A stretch of DNA of 64,000 nucleotides, from positions 10,042 through 74,041 of the forward strand of contig DATLFP010000058.1 of assembly GCA_035540955.1 (NCBI GenBank), written 5' to 3'. Numbering within the stretch: the first letter of the stretch is position 1; each line of letters starts with the position of its first letter. The DNA comes from DATLFP01 sp035540955 (GTDB lineage: Bacteria > Actinomycetota > Acidimicrobiia > Acidimicrobiales > CADCSY01). The notes below the pieces were generated by a model. That model was given only the letters and a program-made list of their open reading frames with translations, had not been told where the DNA came from and made no database searches. This document shows positions 26,975 through 37,700 of this stretch, in pieces. The translations under genes and the position numbers were made by a program.

Positions 26975-27044
26975 GGGCACATCGCCCCCGCTCATGGACA
27001 GTGATGGTGTCACAACGACCCCACCGATGACAGGGAGACGAACG

Positions 27045-27329
27045 ATGCCGAAGTACGTGATCGAGCGGACCATTCCGGGTGCCGGATCGCTGAGCAGCGA
27101 CGAGCTGCAGGCGATCTCGCAGAAGTCCAACGAGGTGCTCGACGGGATGGCCGGGCGGGCGCAGTGGCTGCAGTCCTACGTCACCGGCGACAAGATCTAC
27201 TGCGTCTACATCGCCGACGACGAGGACGCCGTCCGCGAGCACGCGCAGTGCGGCGGCTTCCCTGCGGACGCGATCAGTCGCGTCGCCACGGTGATCGACC
27301 CCACCACCGCCGAGCTCGCCCCCGCCTGA
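27045..27329 (+). CDS. DUF4242/SCO4226-like small protein
   Basis: A 94-residue single-domain protein beginning MPKYVIERTIPGAGSL. DUF4242 includes the nickel-binding protein SCO4226 of Streptomyces, a ferredoxin-like alpha-beta fold. A single Cys pair region (CVYIADDEDAVREHAQCGGFP) and a His in REHAQCGG could bind metal. The ATG has a GGGAGA site six bases upstream. It is divergent from the AraC-type regulator; the 70 bases between them hold the promoters. Ends just before a strong bidirectional stem-loop, so it is probably monocistronic. Role: unknown, possibly metal-linked. Confidence 0.82.
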   Translation: MPKYVIERTIPGAGSLSSDELQAISQKSNEVLDGMAGRAQWLQSYVTGDKIYCVYIADDEDAVREHAQCGGFPADAISRVATVIDPTTAELAPA

Positions 27330-27330
27330 C

Positions 27331-27381
27331 AGATCTCGGGCCGGTGAAGGCCCTGGTGGGGCTTCCACCGGCCCGAGATCT
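27331..27381. terminator. Bidirectional terminator between convergent genes
   Basis: AGATCTCGGGCCGGTG at 27331-27346 continues AAG; the opposite arm CTTCCACCGGCCCGAGATCT at 27362-27381 pairs with it except one bulged base. It sits 2 bases after the DUF4242 stop and 10 bases before the end of the enoyl-CoA hydratase gene on the other strand, so it would serve both. Confidence 0.8.
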
Positions 27382-27390
27382 CCTGGGGGC

Positions 27391-28206
27391 TCAGAACCGG
27401 GGTGGGCGCTTGTCCTGCAGGGCGCGGACGCCCTCGGTGAAGTCCGGCTCGCCGACCATGCGCTGGAGCAGGGCGTAGGAGTCGGCGACGGAGTCGTCGA
27501 GCGATCGACCGGTCAGGTCGGCCCACAGCTGTTGCTTGATCGTTGCCAGGGACGACCGCGAGATCTCGGCGGCGATGGTGCGGGCGTAGTCGAGCGTCGC
27601 GTCGACCCCGCACACGCGATCGACGAGCCCCATCGCCAGCGCCTCCTCGGCCAGCACCACCCGCGACGAGAACAGCAGATCGGCGGCCCGGGAGCGGCCG
27701 ACGAGCCGGGGGAGCAGCCACGACGACCCGTACTCGGCGGGTAGCCCCAGCCGGCCGAACGAGGTCGTGAGCTTCGCCCCCGACACGGCGAACCGAAGGT
27801 CGCAGAACAGCGCGAGCACGAGGCCGACCCCGGCCACCGGGCCGTTGATGGCGGCGATCACCGGCTTCGACATCCGCAGCTGCCACGCGAACCCCCGCTC
27901 GGGCTCTCCGCTCAGACGGCCGCTCGGGCCGGGTTCCCCGCCGCCGCCGTCGCTGTCGCCCGTACCGGGGTCGTAGGTGCCGCTCTCGGCCATCGGACCG
28001 AGCGCGGCGGCGTCAGCGCCGGCGCAGAACCCCCGCCCGGCGCCGGTGACCACCACCACCCGCACCGCGGGGTCGGCCTCGGCGTCGGCCATCGCGGCGC
28101 GGTAGGCCGACTCCATCCGACCGGTCCACGCGTTGAGCCGCTCGGGCCGGTTCAGCGTGACGGTGGCGACGCCGCCGTCGACCTCGACCAGCACCGGCTC
28201 GCTCAC
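27391..28206 (-). CDS. Enoyl-CoA hydratase/isomerase family protein
   Basis: A 271-residue crotonase-fold protein. TLNRPERLNAW, GAGRGFCAGADAAALG (first oxyanion-hole segment) and PVIAAINGPVAGVGLVLALFCDLRFA (second) are clear; LGLPAEYGSSWLLPRLVG completes the active-site region, with Glu of PAEYG in place of the catalytic Glu164. A Gly/Asp/Ser/Pro-rich insert of about 30 residues after AAALG is unusual. Starts GTG at 28206, the only suitable start, right at the first beta strand. It lies downstream of cysQ on the same strand, with a family C hairpin between, so it is probably not in the same operon. Beta-oxidation or related hydration is the inferred role. Confidence 0.85.
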   Translation of the reverse strand: MSEPVLVEVDGGVATVTLNRPERLNAWTGRMESAYRAAMADAEADPAVRVVVVTGAGRGFCAGADAAALGPMAESGTYDPGTGDSDGGGGEPGPSGRLSGEPERGFAWQLRMSKPVIAAINGPVAGVGLVLALFCDLRFAVSGAKLTTSFGRLGLPAEYGSSWLLPRLVGRSRAADLLFSSRVVLAEEALAMGLVDRVCGVDATLDYARTIAAEISRSSLATIKQQLWADLTGRSLDDSVADSYALLQRMVGEPDFTEGVRALQDKRPPRF

Positions 28207-28221
28207 TGGCGCTCGCTGCCA

Positions 28222-28272
28222 CGAACGTTGTCGCGCTCGCCCGCCTGCGGCGGCGCAGCGCGACAACCTTCG
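28222..28272. repeat. Intergenic repeat family C, copy 1
   Basis: CGAACGTTGTCGCG (28222-28235) pairs with CGCGACAACCTTCG (28259-28272), one mismatch, enclosing a GC-rich loop. The same arms occur at 46156-46241. It lies between cysQ and the enoyl-CoA hydratase gene and may act as terminator. Confidence 0.65.
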
Positions 28273-28285
28273 AAGTCGGGGCGAG

Positions 28286-29029
28286 TCACCGGAGCGCGGC
28301 CAGGCACGTCTCGGCCAGCTCCGGCCGGCACACGAGCAGATCGGGAAGCCACGGGTCGCGCTCGTTGTAGCGCAACGCGGCGCCGTCGAGGCGGGAGGCG
28401 TGCAGACCGGCGGCCTGCGCCACGGCGGCCGGCGCGGCCGAGTCCCACTCGTACATGCCGCCGGCATGGGCGTAGGCGTCGACCACGCCGAGGACGACGG
28501 CCATCGCCTTGGCGCCCGCCGATCCCATCGGCACCAGCTCGGCGCCCAGGGCTTCGGCCACGAGCACCGAGGCGTACGGTCGCCGGGTCCGGCTCGTCAC
28601 CACCCGCATCGGGCGGTCGCCGTTGGCCGGCACCTCGGGCGGGTCGTCGGTGCCGAGGACGAGGCCCATGGCGGGCAGGGCCACGGCGCCGGCCACGAGG
28701 GTCCCGTTGATCGCGAGCGCGCAGTGCACGGCCCAATCGGTGCGGCCGGGCTCGCCGAACTCCCGCGTGCCGTCGAGGGGATCGACGATCCAGGCCCGCT
28801 CGTGCGCGAGCCGCGAGGGGTCGTCGGCGCCCTCTTCCGACAGCACGGCGTCGCCGGGCCGCTCGGCCCGGAGCAGCTCGAGGATGAGCTTGTGCGCGAG
28901 CCAGTCGCCGTCGGCCCGCATGGTCTCGGGGTGCAGACCCGAGCGGGTGCGCAGCTCGAGGAGGAGGTCGCCCGCCTCGCTCACCGCCCGGCGGGCGAGG
29001 GCGTGGTCGTCGTCGCTGGCCACCGGCAC
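28286..29029 (-). CDS. cysQ: 3'(2'),5'-bisphosphate nucleotidase, CysQ-type
   Basis: A 247-residue inositol-monophosphatase-fold enzyme. The metal-binding motifs are LSEEGADD, WIVDPLDGTREF, and WDSAAPAAVAQAAGL, in the right order. CysQ hydrolyses PAP to AMP, removing the by-product of PAPS use; in mycobacteria it may also act on fructose-1,6-bisphosphate and inositol-1-phosphate. Divergence from cysD-cysN-cysC only 49 bases away supports the sulfur role. GTG at 29029 is chosen because a TACCGT box ends 9 bases upstream on the minus strand (leaderless pattern); GTG at 29023 is an alternative. Confidence 0.87.
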   Translation of the reverse strand: MPVASDDDHALARRAVSEAGDLLLELRTRSGLHPETMRADGDWLAHKLILELLRAERPGDAVLSEEGADDPSRLAHERAWIVDPLDGTREFGEPGRTDWAVHCALAINGTLVAGAVALPAMGLVLGTDDPPEVPANGDRPMRVVTSRTRRPYASVLVAEALGAELVPMGSAGAKAMAVVLGVVDAYAHAGGMYEWDSAAPAAVAQAAGLHASRLDGAALRYNERDPWLPDLLVCRPELAETCLAALR

Positions 29030-29060
29030 GGCAGGGGACGGTACCGGCTGACCCGAATGT

Positions 29061-29075
29061 TGACCTCGGAGGTCA
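29061..29075 (+). promoter_or_regulatory. Palindrome over the cysD ribosome-binding site
   Basis: TGACCTC-G-GAGGTCA is a perfect 7-base inverted repeat that contains the cysD Shine-Dalgarno sequence GGAGGT and ends 3 bases before ATG 29079. It may be an operator or a hairpin that hides the site; chance overlap is possible. Confidence 0.45.
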
Positions 29076-29078
29076 GGA

Positions 29079-30008
29079 ATGTACGCTCGGCGGATCGCCA
29101 CGCACACGTACGAGCTCTCGCACCTGCGCGCCCTCGAGGCGGAGTCGATCTTCATCTTCCGCGAGGTCGTCGCCACCATGGAGCGGCCGGTCCTGCTGTT
29201 CTCCGGCGGCAAGGACTCGATCATCATGCTCCGGCTGGCCGAGAAGGCCTTCTGGCCGGCGAAGATCCCGTTCCCGGTCATGCACATCGACACCGGACAG
29301 AACTTCCCCGAGGCGCTCGCGTTCCGTGATGCGCGCGTCGCCGAGCTCGGTGTGCGGCTCATCGTGGCGTCGGTCCAGGCGACGATCGACGCCGGACGAG
29401 TCGTGGAGGAGTCGGGCCCGGGCGCCAGCCGCAACCGCCTGCAGACCACCACCCTCCTCGACGCCATCGAGGAGCACGGCTTCGACTGCGCGATCGGGGG
29501 CGGCCGGCGCGACGAGGAGAAGGCCCGGGCCAAGGAGCGGGTGTTCAGCTTCCGCGACGACTTCGGTCAGTGGGACCCGAAGAACCAACGGCCCGAGCTG
29601 TGGAGCCTCTACAACGGCCGCCACCGCAAGGGCGAGCACATCCGGGCCTTCCCGATCAGCAACTGGACCGAGCTGGACGTGTGGCAGTACATCGCCGAGG
29701 ACGACGTCGCCATCCCGTCGCTGTACTACGCCCACCGCCGCCGCGTCGTGCGCCGCGACGGCATGCTGTTCTCGATCAACGAGCACTTCGAGGCCCTCGA
29801 CCACGAAGAGGTCTTCGAGGCCACGATCCGGTACCGGACCGTGGGCGACGCGTCCTGCACGGCCGCCATCGAGTCGGCCGCCGGCAACGCGCGCGAGGTC
29901 GCCGCCGAGGTCGCCGCCACCCGGGTCACCGAGCGGGGCGCCACCCGGGCCGACGACAAGTTCTCCGAGGCGGCCATGGAGGATCGCAAGAAGGAGGGGT
30001 ACTTCTAG
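29079..30008 (+). CDS. cysD: Sulfate adenylyltransferase subunit 2
   Basis: A 309-residue ATP pyrophosphatase. The PP-loop SGGKDS is at residues 42-47, and GGRRDEEKARAKERVFSFRD and PKNQRPELW are signatures of CysD. With CysN it makes adenosine 5'-phosphosulfate from ATP and sulfate. ATG at 29079 has a GGAGGT site. The palindrome over that site could regulate translation. Stop at 30008 adjoins the ATG of cysN without gap. Cytoplasmic; first enzyme of sulfate assimilation. Confidence 0.97.
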   Translation: MYARRIATHTYELSHLRALEAESIFIFREVVATMERPVLLFSGGKDSIIMLRLAEKAFWPAKIPFPVMHIDTGQNFPEALAFRDARVAELGVRLIVASVQATIDAGRVVEESGPGASRNRLQTTTLLDAIEEHGFDCAIGGGRRDEEKARAKERVFSFRDDFGQWDPKNQRPELWSLYNGRHRKGEHIRAFPISNWTELDVWQYIAEDDVAIPSLYYAHRRRVVRRDGMLFSINEHFEALDHEEVFEATIRYRTVGDASCTAAIESAAGNAREVAAEVAATRVTERGATRADDKFSEAAMEDRKKEGYF

Positions 30009-31247
30009 ATGGAGCTGCTCCGCTTCGCGACCGCCGGGTCGGTCGACGACGGCAAGTCGACGCTCATCGGCCGGCTGCTCTACGACTCGAAGGCGATCTT
30101 CGAGGACCAGCTCGACGCCGTCGAGCGGGCCTCGGTCCAGCGCGGTGAGGAGACGAACCTCGCGCTGCTCACCGACGGCCTGCGGGCGGAGCGGGAGCAG
30201 GGCATCACCATCGACGTCGCCTACCGCTACTTCGCCACGCCGAAGCGGAAGTTCATCATCGCCGACACCCCCGGGCACATCCAGTACACGCGCAACATGG
30301 TCACCGGCGCGTCGACCGCCGACCTCGCGCTCGTGCTGATCGACGCCCGGAACGGCATCGTCGAGCAGAGCCGGCGCCACGCCTTCCTCGCCTCGCTCCT
30401 GCGGGTGCCGCACATCGTCGTGTGCATCAACAAGATGGACCTGGTCGGCTACGACGAGGCCGTCTTCGAGGAGATCAAGCACGAGTTCCGGAGCTTTGCC
30501 ACCAAGCTCGACATCGCCGACCTGGCGTTCATCCCCATCTCGGCGCTCAACGGCGACAACGTGGTGAACCGGTCGGCCAACATGCCGTGGTACGAGGGCG
30601 CCTCGCTCCTCCATCACCTCGAAGAGGTGCACATCGCGTCGGACCGCAACCTCATCGACGCCCGCTTCCCGGTGCAGTACGTGATCCGGCCCCGCAACGA
30701 CGAGTTCCACGACTACCGGGGCTATGCCGGCCAGATCGCGGGCGGGGTGATGAAGGCGGGCGACGAGGTGGTCGTCCTGCCGTCCGGCTTCACCAGCAGG
30801 ATCGCGTCGATCGACACCGCCGACGGGCCCGTCGACGAGGCGTTCCCACCGATGTCGGTCACCGTCCGCCTCACGGACGACCTCGACGTGAGCCGGGGCG
30901 ACATGATCTGCCGGCCCCACAACCAGCCGCGTGCGAGCCAGGACATCGACGCCATGCTGTGCTGGCTCTCCGAGCAGCCGATGCGGCCCCGGGGCAAGTA
31001 CTTCATCAAGCACACGACGCGCGAGGCGCGAGCGATGCTCACCGACCTGCAGTACCGGCTCGACGTGAACACACTGCACCGGGACGAGTCAGCCGACGCG
31101 CTCACGCTGAACGAGATCGGCCGGGTGTCGCTGCGCACCACCGCGCCGCTGTTCGTCGACGAGTACCGCCGCAACCGCACGACCGGCTCGTTCATCCTCA
31201 TCGACGAGGCGACCTACGCCACCGTCGCTGCGGGCATGATGCATTAG
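30009..31247 (+). CDS. cysN: Sulfate adenylyltransferase subunit 1 (GTPase)
   Basis: A 412-residue translation-factor-type GTPase. GSVDDGKST at 10-18 is the P-loop; DTPGH and NKMD complete the G motifs; two beta-barrel domains follow (about 220-410). It drives APS synthesis by CysD with GTP hydrolysis. Unlike many actinobacterial versions it lacks the fused CysC kinase, which here is a separate gene 86 bases downstream. ATG start directly after the cysD stop. At 412 residues it is shorter than the E. coli protein (475), as usual when CysC is separate. Confidence 0.96.
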   Translation: MELLRFATAGSVDDGKSTLIGRLLYDSKAIFEDQLDAVERASVQRGEETNLALLTDGLRAEREQGITIDVAYRYFATPKRKFIIADTPGHIQYTRNMVTGASTADLALVLIDARNGIVEQSRRHAFLASLLRVPHIVVCINKMDLVGYDEAVFEEIKHEFRSFATKLDIADLAFIPISALNGDNVVNRSANMPWYEGASLLHHLEEVHIASDRNLIDARFPVQYVIRPRNDEFHDYRGYAGQIAGGVMKAGDEVVVLPSGFTSRIASIDTADGPVDEAFPPMSVTVRLTDDLDVSRGDMICRPHNQPRASQDIDAMLCWLSEQPMRPRGKYFIKHTTREARAMLTDLQYRLDVNTLHRDESADALTLNEIGRVSLRTTAPLFVDEYRRNRTTGSFILIDEATYATVAAGMMH

Positions 31248-31333
31248 ATGGTCTCGCTCTGCGCCGGGAGGCTCGCTGGCGCTCGCGGACGGCTTGCCGC
31301 TCGACATGCCGGACTGCCGTCCGGCCCTGCGGG
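31248..31333 (-). repeat. Intergenic repeat family A, long copy 2 (inverted)
   Basis: The 86 bases between cysN and cysC are one copy of family A on the minus strand: 31307-31332 is the exact reverse complement of 21722-21747, and 31290-31302 of 21752-21764. It runs to the first base before the cysC ATG and may have inserted between two formerly coupled genes. Confidence 0.75.
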
Positions 31334-31933
31334 ATGCGCGCCGTGAGCGGTCCCGACGTCTCCTGGCACCACGGTGAGGTGGGTCGCGACGAGCGACCGT
31401 CGCGTGGCGCCACGGTCTGGCTCACGGGCCTCAGCGGCTCCGGCAAGTCAACCGTCGCGGCCCGCGCCGAACGGCTGCTCGTCGATGCCGGCCGGCCCGC
31501 CTACGTGCTCGACGGGGACAACCTGCGGCACGGGCTGAACGCCGACCTCGGCTTCAGCGACGATGACCGCCGGGAGAACGTGCGCCGGGTGGGTGAGGTG
31601 GCCCGGCTGATGGCCGACGCCGGGGTGGTCGTCCTCGTACCGGTGATCTCGCCGTTCCGAGGCGCCCGGGAAGCGGTGCGGTCGGCCCACGAGGTCGCCG
31701 GGATCCCGTTCGTCGAGGTGTTCGTCGACACCCCGATCGAGGAGTGCGAGCGGCGCGATCCCAAGGGCCTCTACGCCAAGGCCCGCCGGGGCGAGCTCGC
31801 CGGCTTCACCGGGATCGACTCGCCCTACGAGCCGCCGGTCGCCGCCGATCTGGTCCTCACGCCGGCCGACGGCGACCCGGACGCTCAGGCGCGGCGGCTG
31901 CTCGTGGTGTTGGAGGAGTCCGCCGGCCCGTAG
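31334..31933 (+). CDS. cysC: Adenylylsulfate kinase
   Basis: A 199-residue P-loop kinase that phosphorylates APS to PAPS. The P-loop GLSGSGKST is at 32-40; DGDNLRHGLNADLGF is the APS-binding region, and GLYAKARRGE and FTGIDSPYEPP are typical of CysC. ATG at 31334 follows the family A repeat; a GTG at 31343 is the alternative. The extra N-terminal 20 residues (WHHGEVGRDERPSRG) are common in free-standing CysC. Its 3' end overlaps by 49 bases a small gene on the opposite strand. Confidence 0.95.
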   Translation: MRAVSGPDVSWHHGEVGRDERPSRGATVWLTGLSGSGKSTVAARAERLLVDAGRPAYVLDGDNLRHGLNADLGFSDDDRRENVRRVGEVARLMADAGVVVLVPVISPFRGAREAVRSAHEVAGIPFVEVFVDTPIEECERRDPKGLYAKARRGELAGFTGIDSPYEPPVAADLVLTPADGDPDAQARRLLVVLEESAGP

Positions 31934-32157
31934 GGCGTGTCCGCCTGCTCGTAGCACTCGTCGTGGAAGTGCTCGACGCGGTTCCAGCGGCCGTCGACGT
32001 AGACGTTGGCGATCACCTGCAGCTTGTGGAGGCGGGCGGCGAACTTCACCTGCTGCTCGCAGTGGACGCACACGGCCATGTTCCCGGGCTCGATGCGGCG
32101 CAGGACGGCACGGCTGACCGGGGCCACCCGAGTGACGGTGGCGGTGTTCTCAGACAT
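31885..32157 (-). CDS. Small Cys/His-rich protein, function unknown
   Basis: A 90-residue protein starting MSENTATVTRVAPVS. It has CVHCEQQVKF and, 30 residues later, HFHDECYEQ; the CxxC plus HxxxC-like arrangement could bind zinc (a one-metal knuckle). Segments between are beta-like (LQVIANVYVDGRWNRVE). I recognise no named family with confidence; such conserved small proteins occur in Acidimicrobiia-type genomes, but that is recollection, not proven. ATG start at 32157 is preceded by a GC-poor gap to the EttA gene. The tail overlaps the end of cysC. A regulatory or RNA-binding role is guesswork. Confidence 0.6.
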   Translation of the reverse strand: MSENTATVTRVAPVSRAVLRRIEPGNMAVCVHCEQQVKFAARLHKLQVIANVYVDGRWNRVEHFHDECYEQADTPYGPADSSNTTSSRRA

Positions 32158-32284
32158 GCCCGAGTGATCGGCACCACCTTCCGGCGACCTGAGCAGAATG
32201 TCCGATTCGACGTGTGACCATCGACCGCGCTCGGGGTGGCAACCCCGCTTGACTCGGACTTCCGCGTCGTCAAGCCTTGCGCCG

Positions 32285-32321
32285 CCGGGCCGGGGTGCTT
32301 CCGCCGTGCACCCCTGCCCGG
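32285..32321 (-). terminator. Possible terminator of ettA
   Basis: CCGGGCCGGGGTGC (32285-32298) can pair with GCACCCCTGCCCGG (32308-32321) with one small mismatch, 24 bases after the ettA stop on the minus strand. No U-tract; moderate support. Confidence 0.45.
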
Positions 32322-32344
32322 CACTCACGCGGCTGCGCGGCGGG

Positions 32345-34024
<1,680 letters not shown>

Positions 34025-34045
34025 GGATCGACCAGGCTACGGGCC

Positions 34046-34669
34046 GTGAACGCGTTGTCGTGGGGGCTGCTGGGCGCGGCTGCAGTGGCGGCCGTCGCCG
34101 ACTGGATCGCGGTGTGGCGGCGACCGACGGCGACGGAGCGCGTCCTCAAGCCGCTTGTCGTCGTGCTGCTCGTGGTCGCGGCGCTGGCCCTCGACCCCGC
34201 CGACGGCGCCCAGCGGGCGTGGTTCGTCACCGCCCTCGTGCTGTCACTGGCCGGCGACGTGCTCCTGCTTCCCACCGTCGATCGCTTCGTGCCCGGGCTC
34301 GCGTCGTTCCTCCTGGCCCACGTGGCCTACGTGGCGGGCTTCGCGGTGGCGGGCGCCGAGGTCCGCCCGGGTCTCGCGGTGCTCGTGCTCCTGGTGCCGG
34401 TGGCGGTGCGGGTCGTCACCGCGGTCGCCCGCTCCGATCGAGCGCTGGTGGTGCCCGTGGGCGTGTACATCGCCGTGATCGCCACGATGGTCGGCTTCGC
34501 CATCGGCCACGGCGACGCCCTGGGCATCGCCGGCGCGCTCACCTTCGCCGCCTCCGACTCGATCCTCGCCCTCGACCGCTTCGACCGCCACCGGCGGTGG
34601 ATGCCCACCGCGGTGATGGTGACCTACCACGTCGCCCAGGCCCTGCTCGTCGCGTCGCTGGTGCCGTGA
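34046..34669 (+). CDS. Lysoplasmalogenase (YhhN family)
   Basis: A 207-residue membrane protein with about eight hydrophobic segments (VNALSWGLLGAAAVAAVADW start). The YhhN/TMEM86 motifs are SLAGDVLLLP, FLLAHVAYV and FAASDSILALDRF, with conserved Asp residues in the membrane. The eukaryotic member TMEM86B hydrolyses lysoplasmalogens. Bacterial role uncertain; plasmalogen metabolism is known in few actinomycetes. GTG start at 34046, divergent from ettA and 21 bases away from its start. Its end is 48 bases before the kgd start. Confidence 0.87.
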   Translation: MNALSWGLLGAAAVAAVADWIAVWRRPTATERVLKPLVVVLLVVAALALDPADGAQRAWFVTALVLSLAGDVLLLPTVDRFVPGLASFLLAHVAYVAGFAVAGAEVRPGLAVLVLLVPVAVRVVTAVARSDRALVVPVGVYIAVIATMVGFAIGHGDALGIAGALTFAASDSILALDRFDRHRRWMPTAVMVTYHVAQALLVASLVP

Positions 34670-34717
34670 GCGGCCGGCAGCAGGCCGATTTGGACCGCTG
34701 GGTAGCATCAGGTCCGC

Positions 34718-37700
34718 ATGAGCAGTGACGCGCCGGCCCCGTCCTCCTTCGGCCCGAACGCGTGGCTCGTCGACGAGATGTACGAGCAGTTCCTCGACGA
34801 TCCCCAGTCGGTCGGGGAGAGCTGGCGGGAGTTCTTCGCCGACTACAAGCGCGACCGCCCGACCGGACCGGTGCCGGCCGTCGGCACCCCGACGCCCACG
34901 CCGCCGCCGGCGCCCGCCGCGCCGTCCCGCCCTGCCCCGCAGCCGTCGGCCAGCCCCACGGCGGCGGCGGCCACGCCGGCCGCCGACGCGGCCGGCGCCG
35001 AGCCGCTCCGGGGGGCGGCGGCACGCATCGTGCTCAACATGGAGGCCAGCCTCGGCGTCCCCACGGCCACCAGCTTCCGCGACGTGCCGGCCAAGCTCCT
35101 CGAGGTCAACCGGCGGATCATCAACGGGTACCTGGCGCGCACGCGGGGCGGCAAGGTCTCCTTCACCCATCTCATCGGCTTCGCCGTGGTGAAGGCCTTC
35201 GAGACCGTGCCGGCGATGAAGTCGTCCTATGCCCTCGTCGACGGCAAGCCCGGCGCCGTCCGCCACGAGCACGTCGGTCTCGGCATCGCCGTCGACGTGG
35301 AGAAGTCCGACGGCAGCCGGACCCTCCTCGTGCCGGCGATCAAGCAGGCCGACACGATGTCCTTCGCCGAGTTCCACGCCGCCTACGAGGAGCTGATCCG
35401 CAAGGTCCGCACGAACAAGATCGGCGCCGACGACCTCGCCGGCGTCACTGCCAGCCTGACCAACCCCGGCACCGTCGGCACGCTGCAGTCGGTGCCCCGC
35501 CTCATGCCGGGCCAGGGCGTGATCGTGGGCGTCGGCGCCCTCGACTTCCCCGCCGAGTACCAGGCCGCCGACCCGCGGGCGCTCGCCGAGCTCGGCGTGT
35601 CGAAGGTGATGACGATCACCTCGACCTACGACCACCGGATCATCCAGGGCGCCGAGTCCGGGCTGTTCCTCAAGCGGATCCACGAGCTGCTGCTCGGGGC
35701 GGACGAGTTCTACGTGGAGGTCTTCCGCTCCCTGGGCGTGCCCTACGAGCCGGCCATCTGGAAGCGGGACGAGAACCCGAACGACTCGCTCGAGGAGAGC
35801 CTCCGCAAGCACCTGGCGGTGAACACGCTCATCAACATGCACCGCGTGCGCGGGCACCTGATCGCCGACCTCGACCCGCTGAAGATCAAGGAGCCCGACA
35901 CCCACTCCGAGCTCGATCCGCTGACCTATGGCCTCACGATCTGGGACCTCGATCGCGAGTTCGTCGTCAACGGCCTCGCCGGCCACGAGCGACTGGCGCT
36001 CGTCGACATCCTCGGGATCCTGCGCGACGCCTACTGCCGCACGATCGGCGTCGAGTACATGCACATCCAGGATCCCGAGCAGAAGCGGTGGATCCAGGAG
36101 CGGGTCGAGGGCGTGAAGGTCGCCGTCGAGGCGCTCGAGCAGCGTCACGTGCTCGAGAAGCTCAACGCCGCCGAGGCGTTCGAGAAGTTCTTGGCGACGA
36201 AGTACGTGGGCGCCAAGCGGTTCGGCCTCGAGGGCGCGGAGTCGACCATCCCGCTGCTCGACGCCGTGCTCGAGGCGGCGGCGGACGCCGAGCTCGACGG
36301 TGCCGTGCTGGGCATGGCCCACCGCGGCCGGCTGAACGTGCTCGCCAACATCATCGGCAAGTCGCTCACCCAGGTCTTCGGCGAGTTCGAGGGTCACGTC
36401 GACCCCGACATGGTCCAGGGCTCCGGCGACGTGAAGTACCACCTCGGTGCCCGGGGAACCTTCCGCAGCCGGACCGGCAACCTCCTCGAGGTCCAGCTGG
36501 CGGCCAACCCCTCACACCTCGAAGCCGTCGATCCGGTGGTCGAGGGCATGGTCCGGGCCATGCAGGACCGGATCAACCGGCCCGGCTCCTACACCGTGCT
36601 GCCCCTCCTCATCCACGGCGACGCCGCGTTCGCCGGCCAGGGCGTGGTGTCCGAGACGCTCAACCTGTCCGACCTGAAGGGCTACCGCACGGGCGGGACC
36701 ATCCACCTCGTCATCAACAACCAGCTCGGCTTCACCACCGCCCCCGAGTTCGGGCGCTCGTCGGTGTACGCCACCGATGTCGCCAAGATGGTCCAGGCAC
36801 CGATCCTGCACGTCAACGGCGACGATCCCGAGGCCTGCGTCCGGGTGGCGAAGCTGGCCTTCGCCTTCCGTCAGCGCTTCAACATCGACGTCGTCATCGA
36901 CATGTGGTGCTACCGCCGCCATGGCCACAACGAGGGCGACGACCCGAGCTACACGCAGCCGCTGATGTACCGGCGCATCGACGAGGCCCGCTCGGTGCGC
37001 AAGCTCTACGTCGAGGCGCTCGTCCGTCGCGGCGACATCACCATCGACGAGGCCGAGCAGGCGCTGACCGACTTCTCGGCGAAGCTGCAGGCTGCGCTCG
37101 ACGAGACGCGCGCTCTCGCCACCGACACCACGCCGCGGGCGCCGCGCCCGGGGCGACCGGTCGGGGTCCTGCCGCCCGTGGAGACCGGCGTCGAGCGCAC
37201 CGTGCTCGACCACCTCTTCGGTGTCCTCGACACCACGCCCGAGGGGTTCACCGTCCACCCCAAGCTCGCCCGCCAGTTCGACCAGCGGCGGAAGCTCTGG
37301 CAAGGCGGTGAGGTCGACTGGGCGTTGGGTGAGGCCCTCGCGTTCGGCTCGCTCGTGGCCGAGCAGACCGACATCCGGTTCGCCGGGCAGGACTCGCGGC
37401 GGGGCACGTTCTCGCACCGTCACGCCGTGCTCGTCGACTACGAGACCGGCGACGAGCACGCCCCCCTCGCCCACGTGTCGCCCGATCAGGGCAAGTTCTG
37501 GATCTACGACTCGTCGCTCTCGGAGTACGCCGCCATGGGCTTCGAGTACGGCTACTCGCTGGTGCACCGCGACGCGCTCGTCTGCTGGGAGGCGCAGTTC
37601 GGCGACTTCATGAACGGCGCCCAGATCATCATCGACCAGTTCCTTGCCGCCGCCGAGGACAAGTGGGGCCAGACCAGCGGGCTGGTGCTGCTCCTGCCGC

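Noticed and set aside
32158..32344. Small RNA or riboswitch in the longest unassigned gap (187 bases)
   Set aside because: Only a terminator-like hairpin is seen; no known aptamer core is recognisable.
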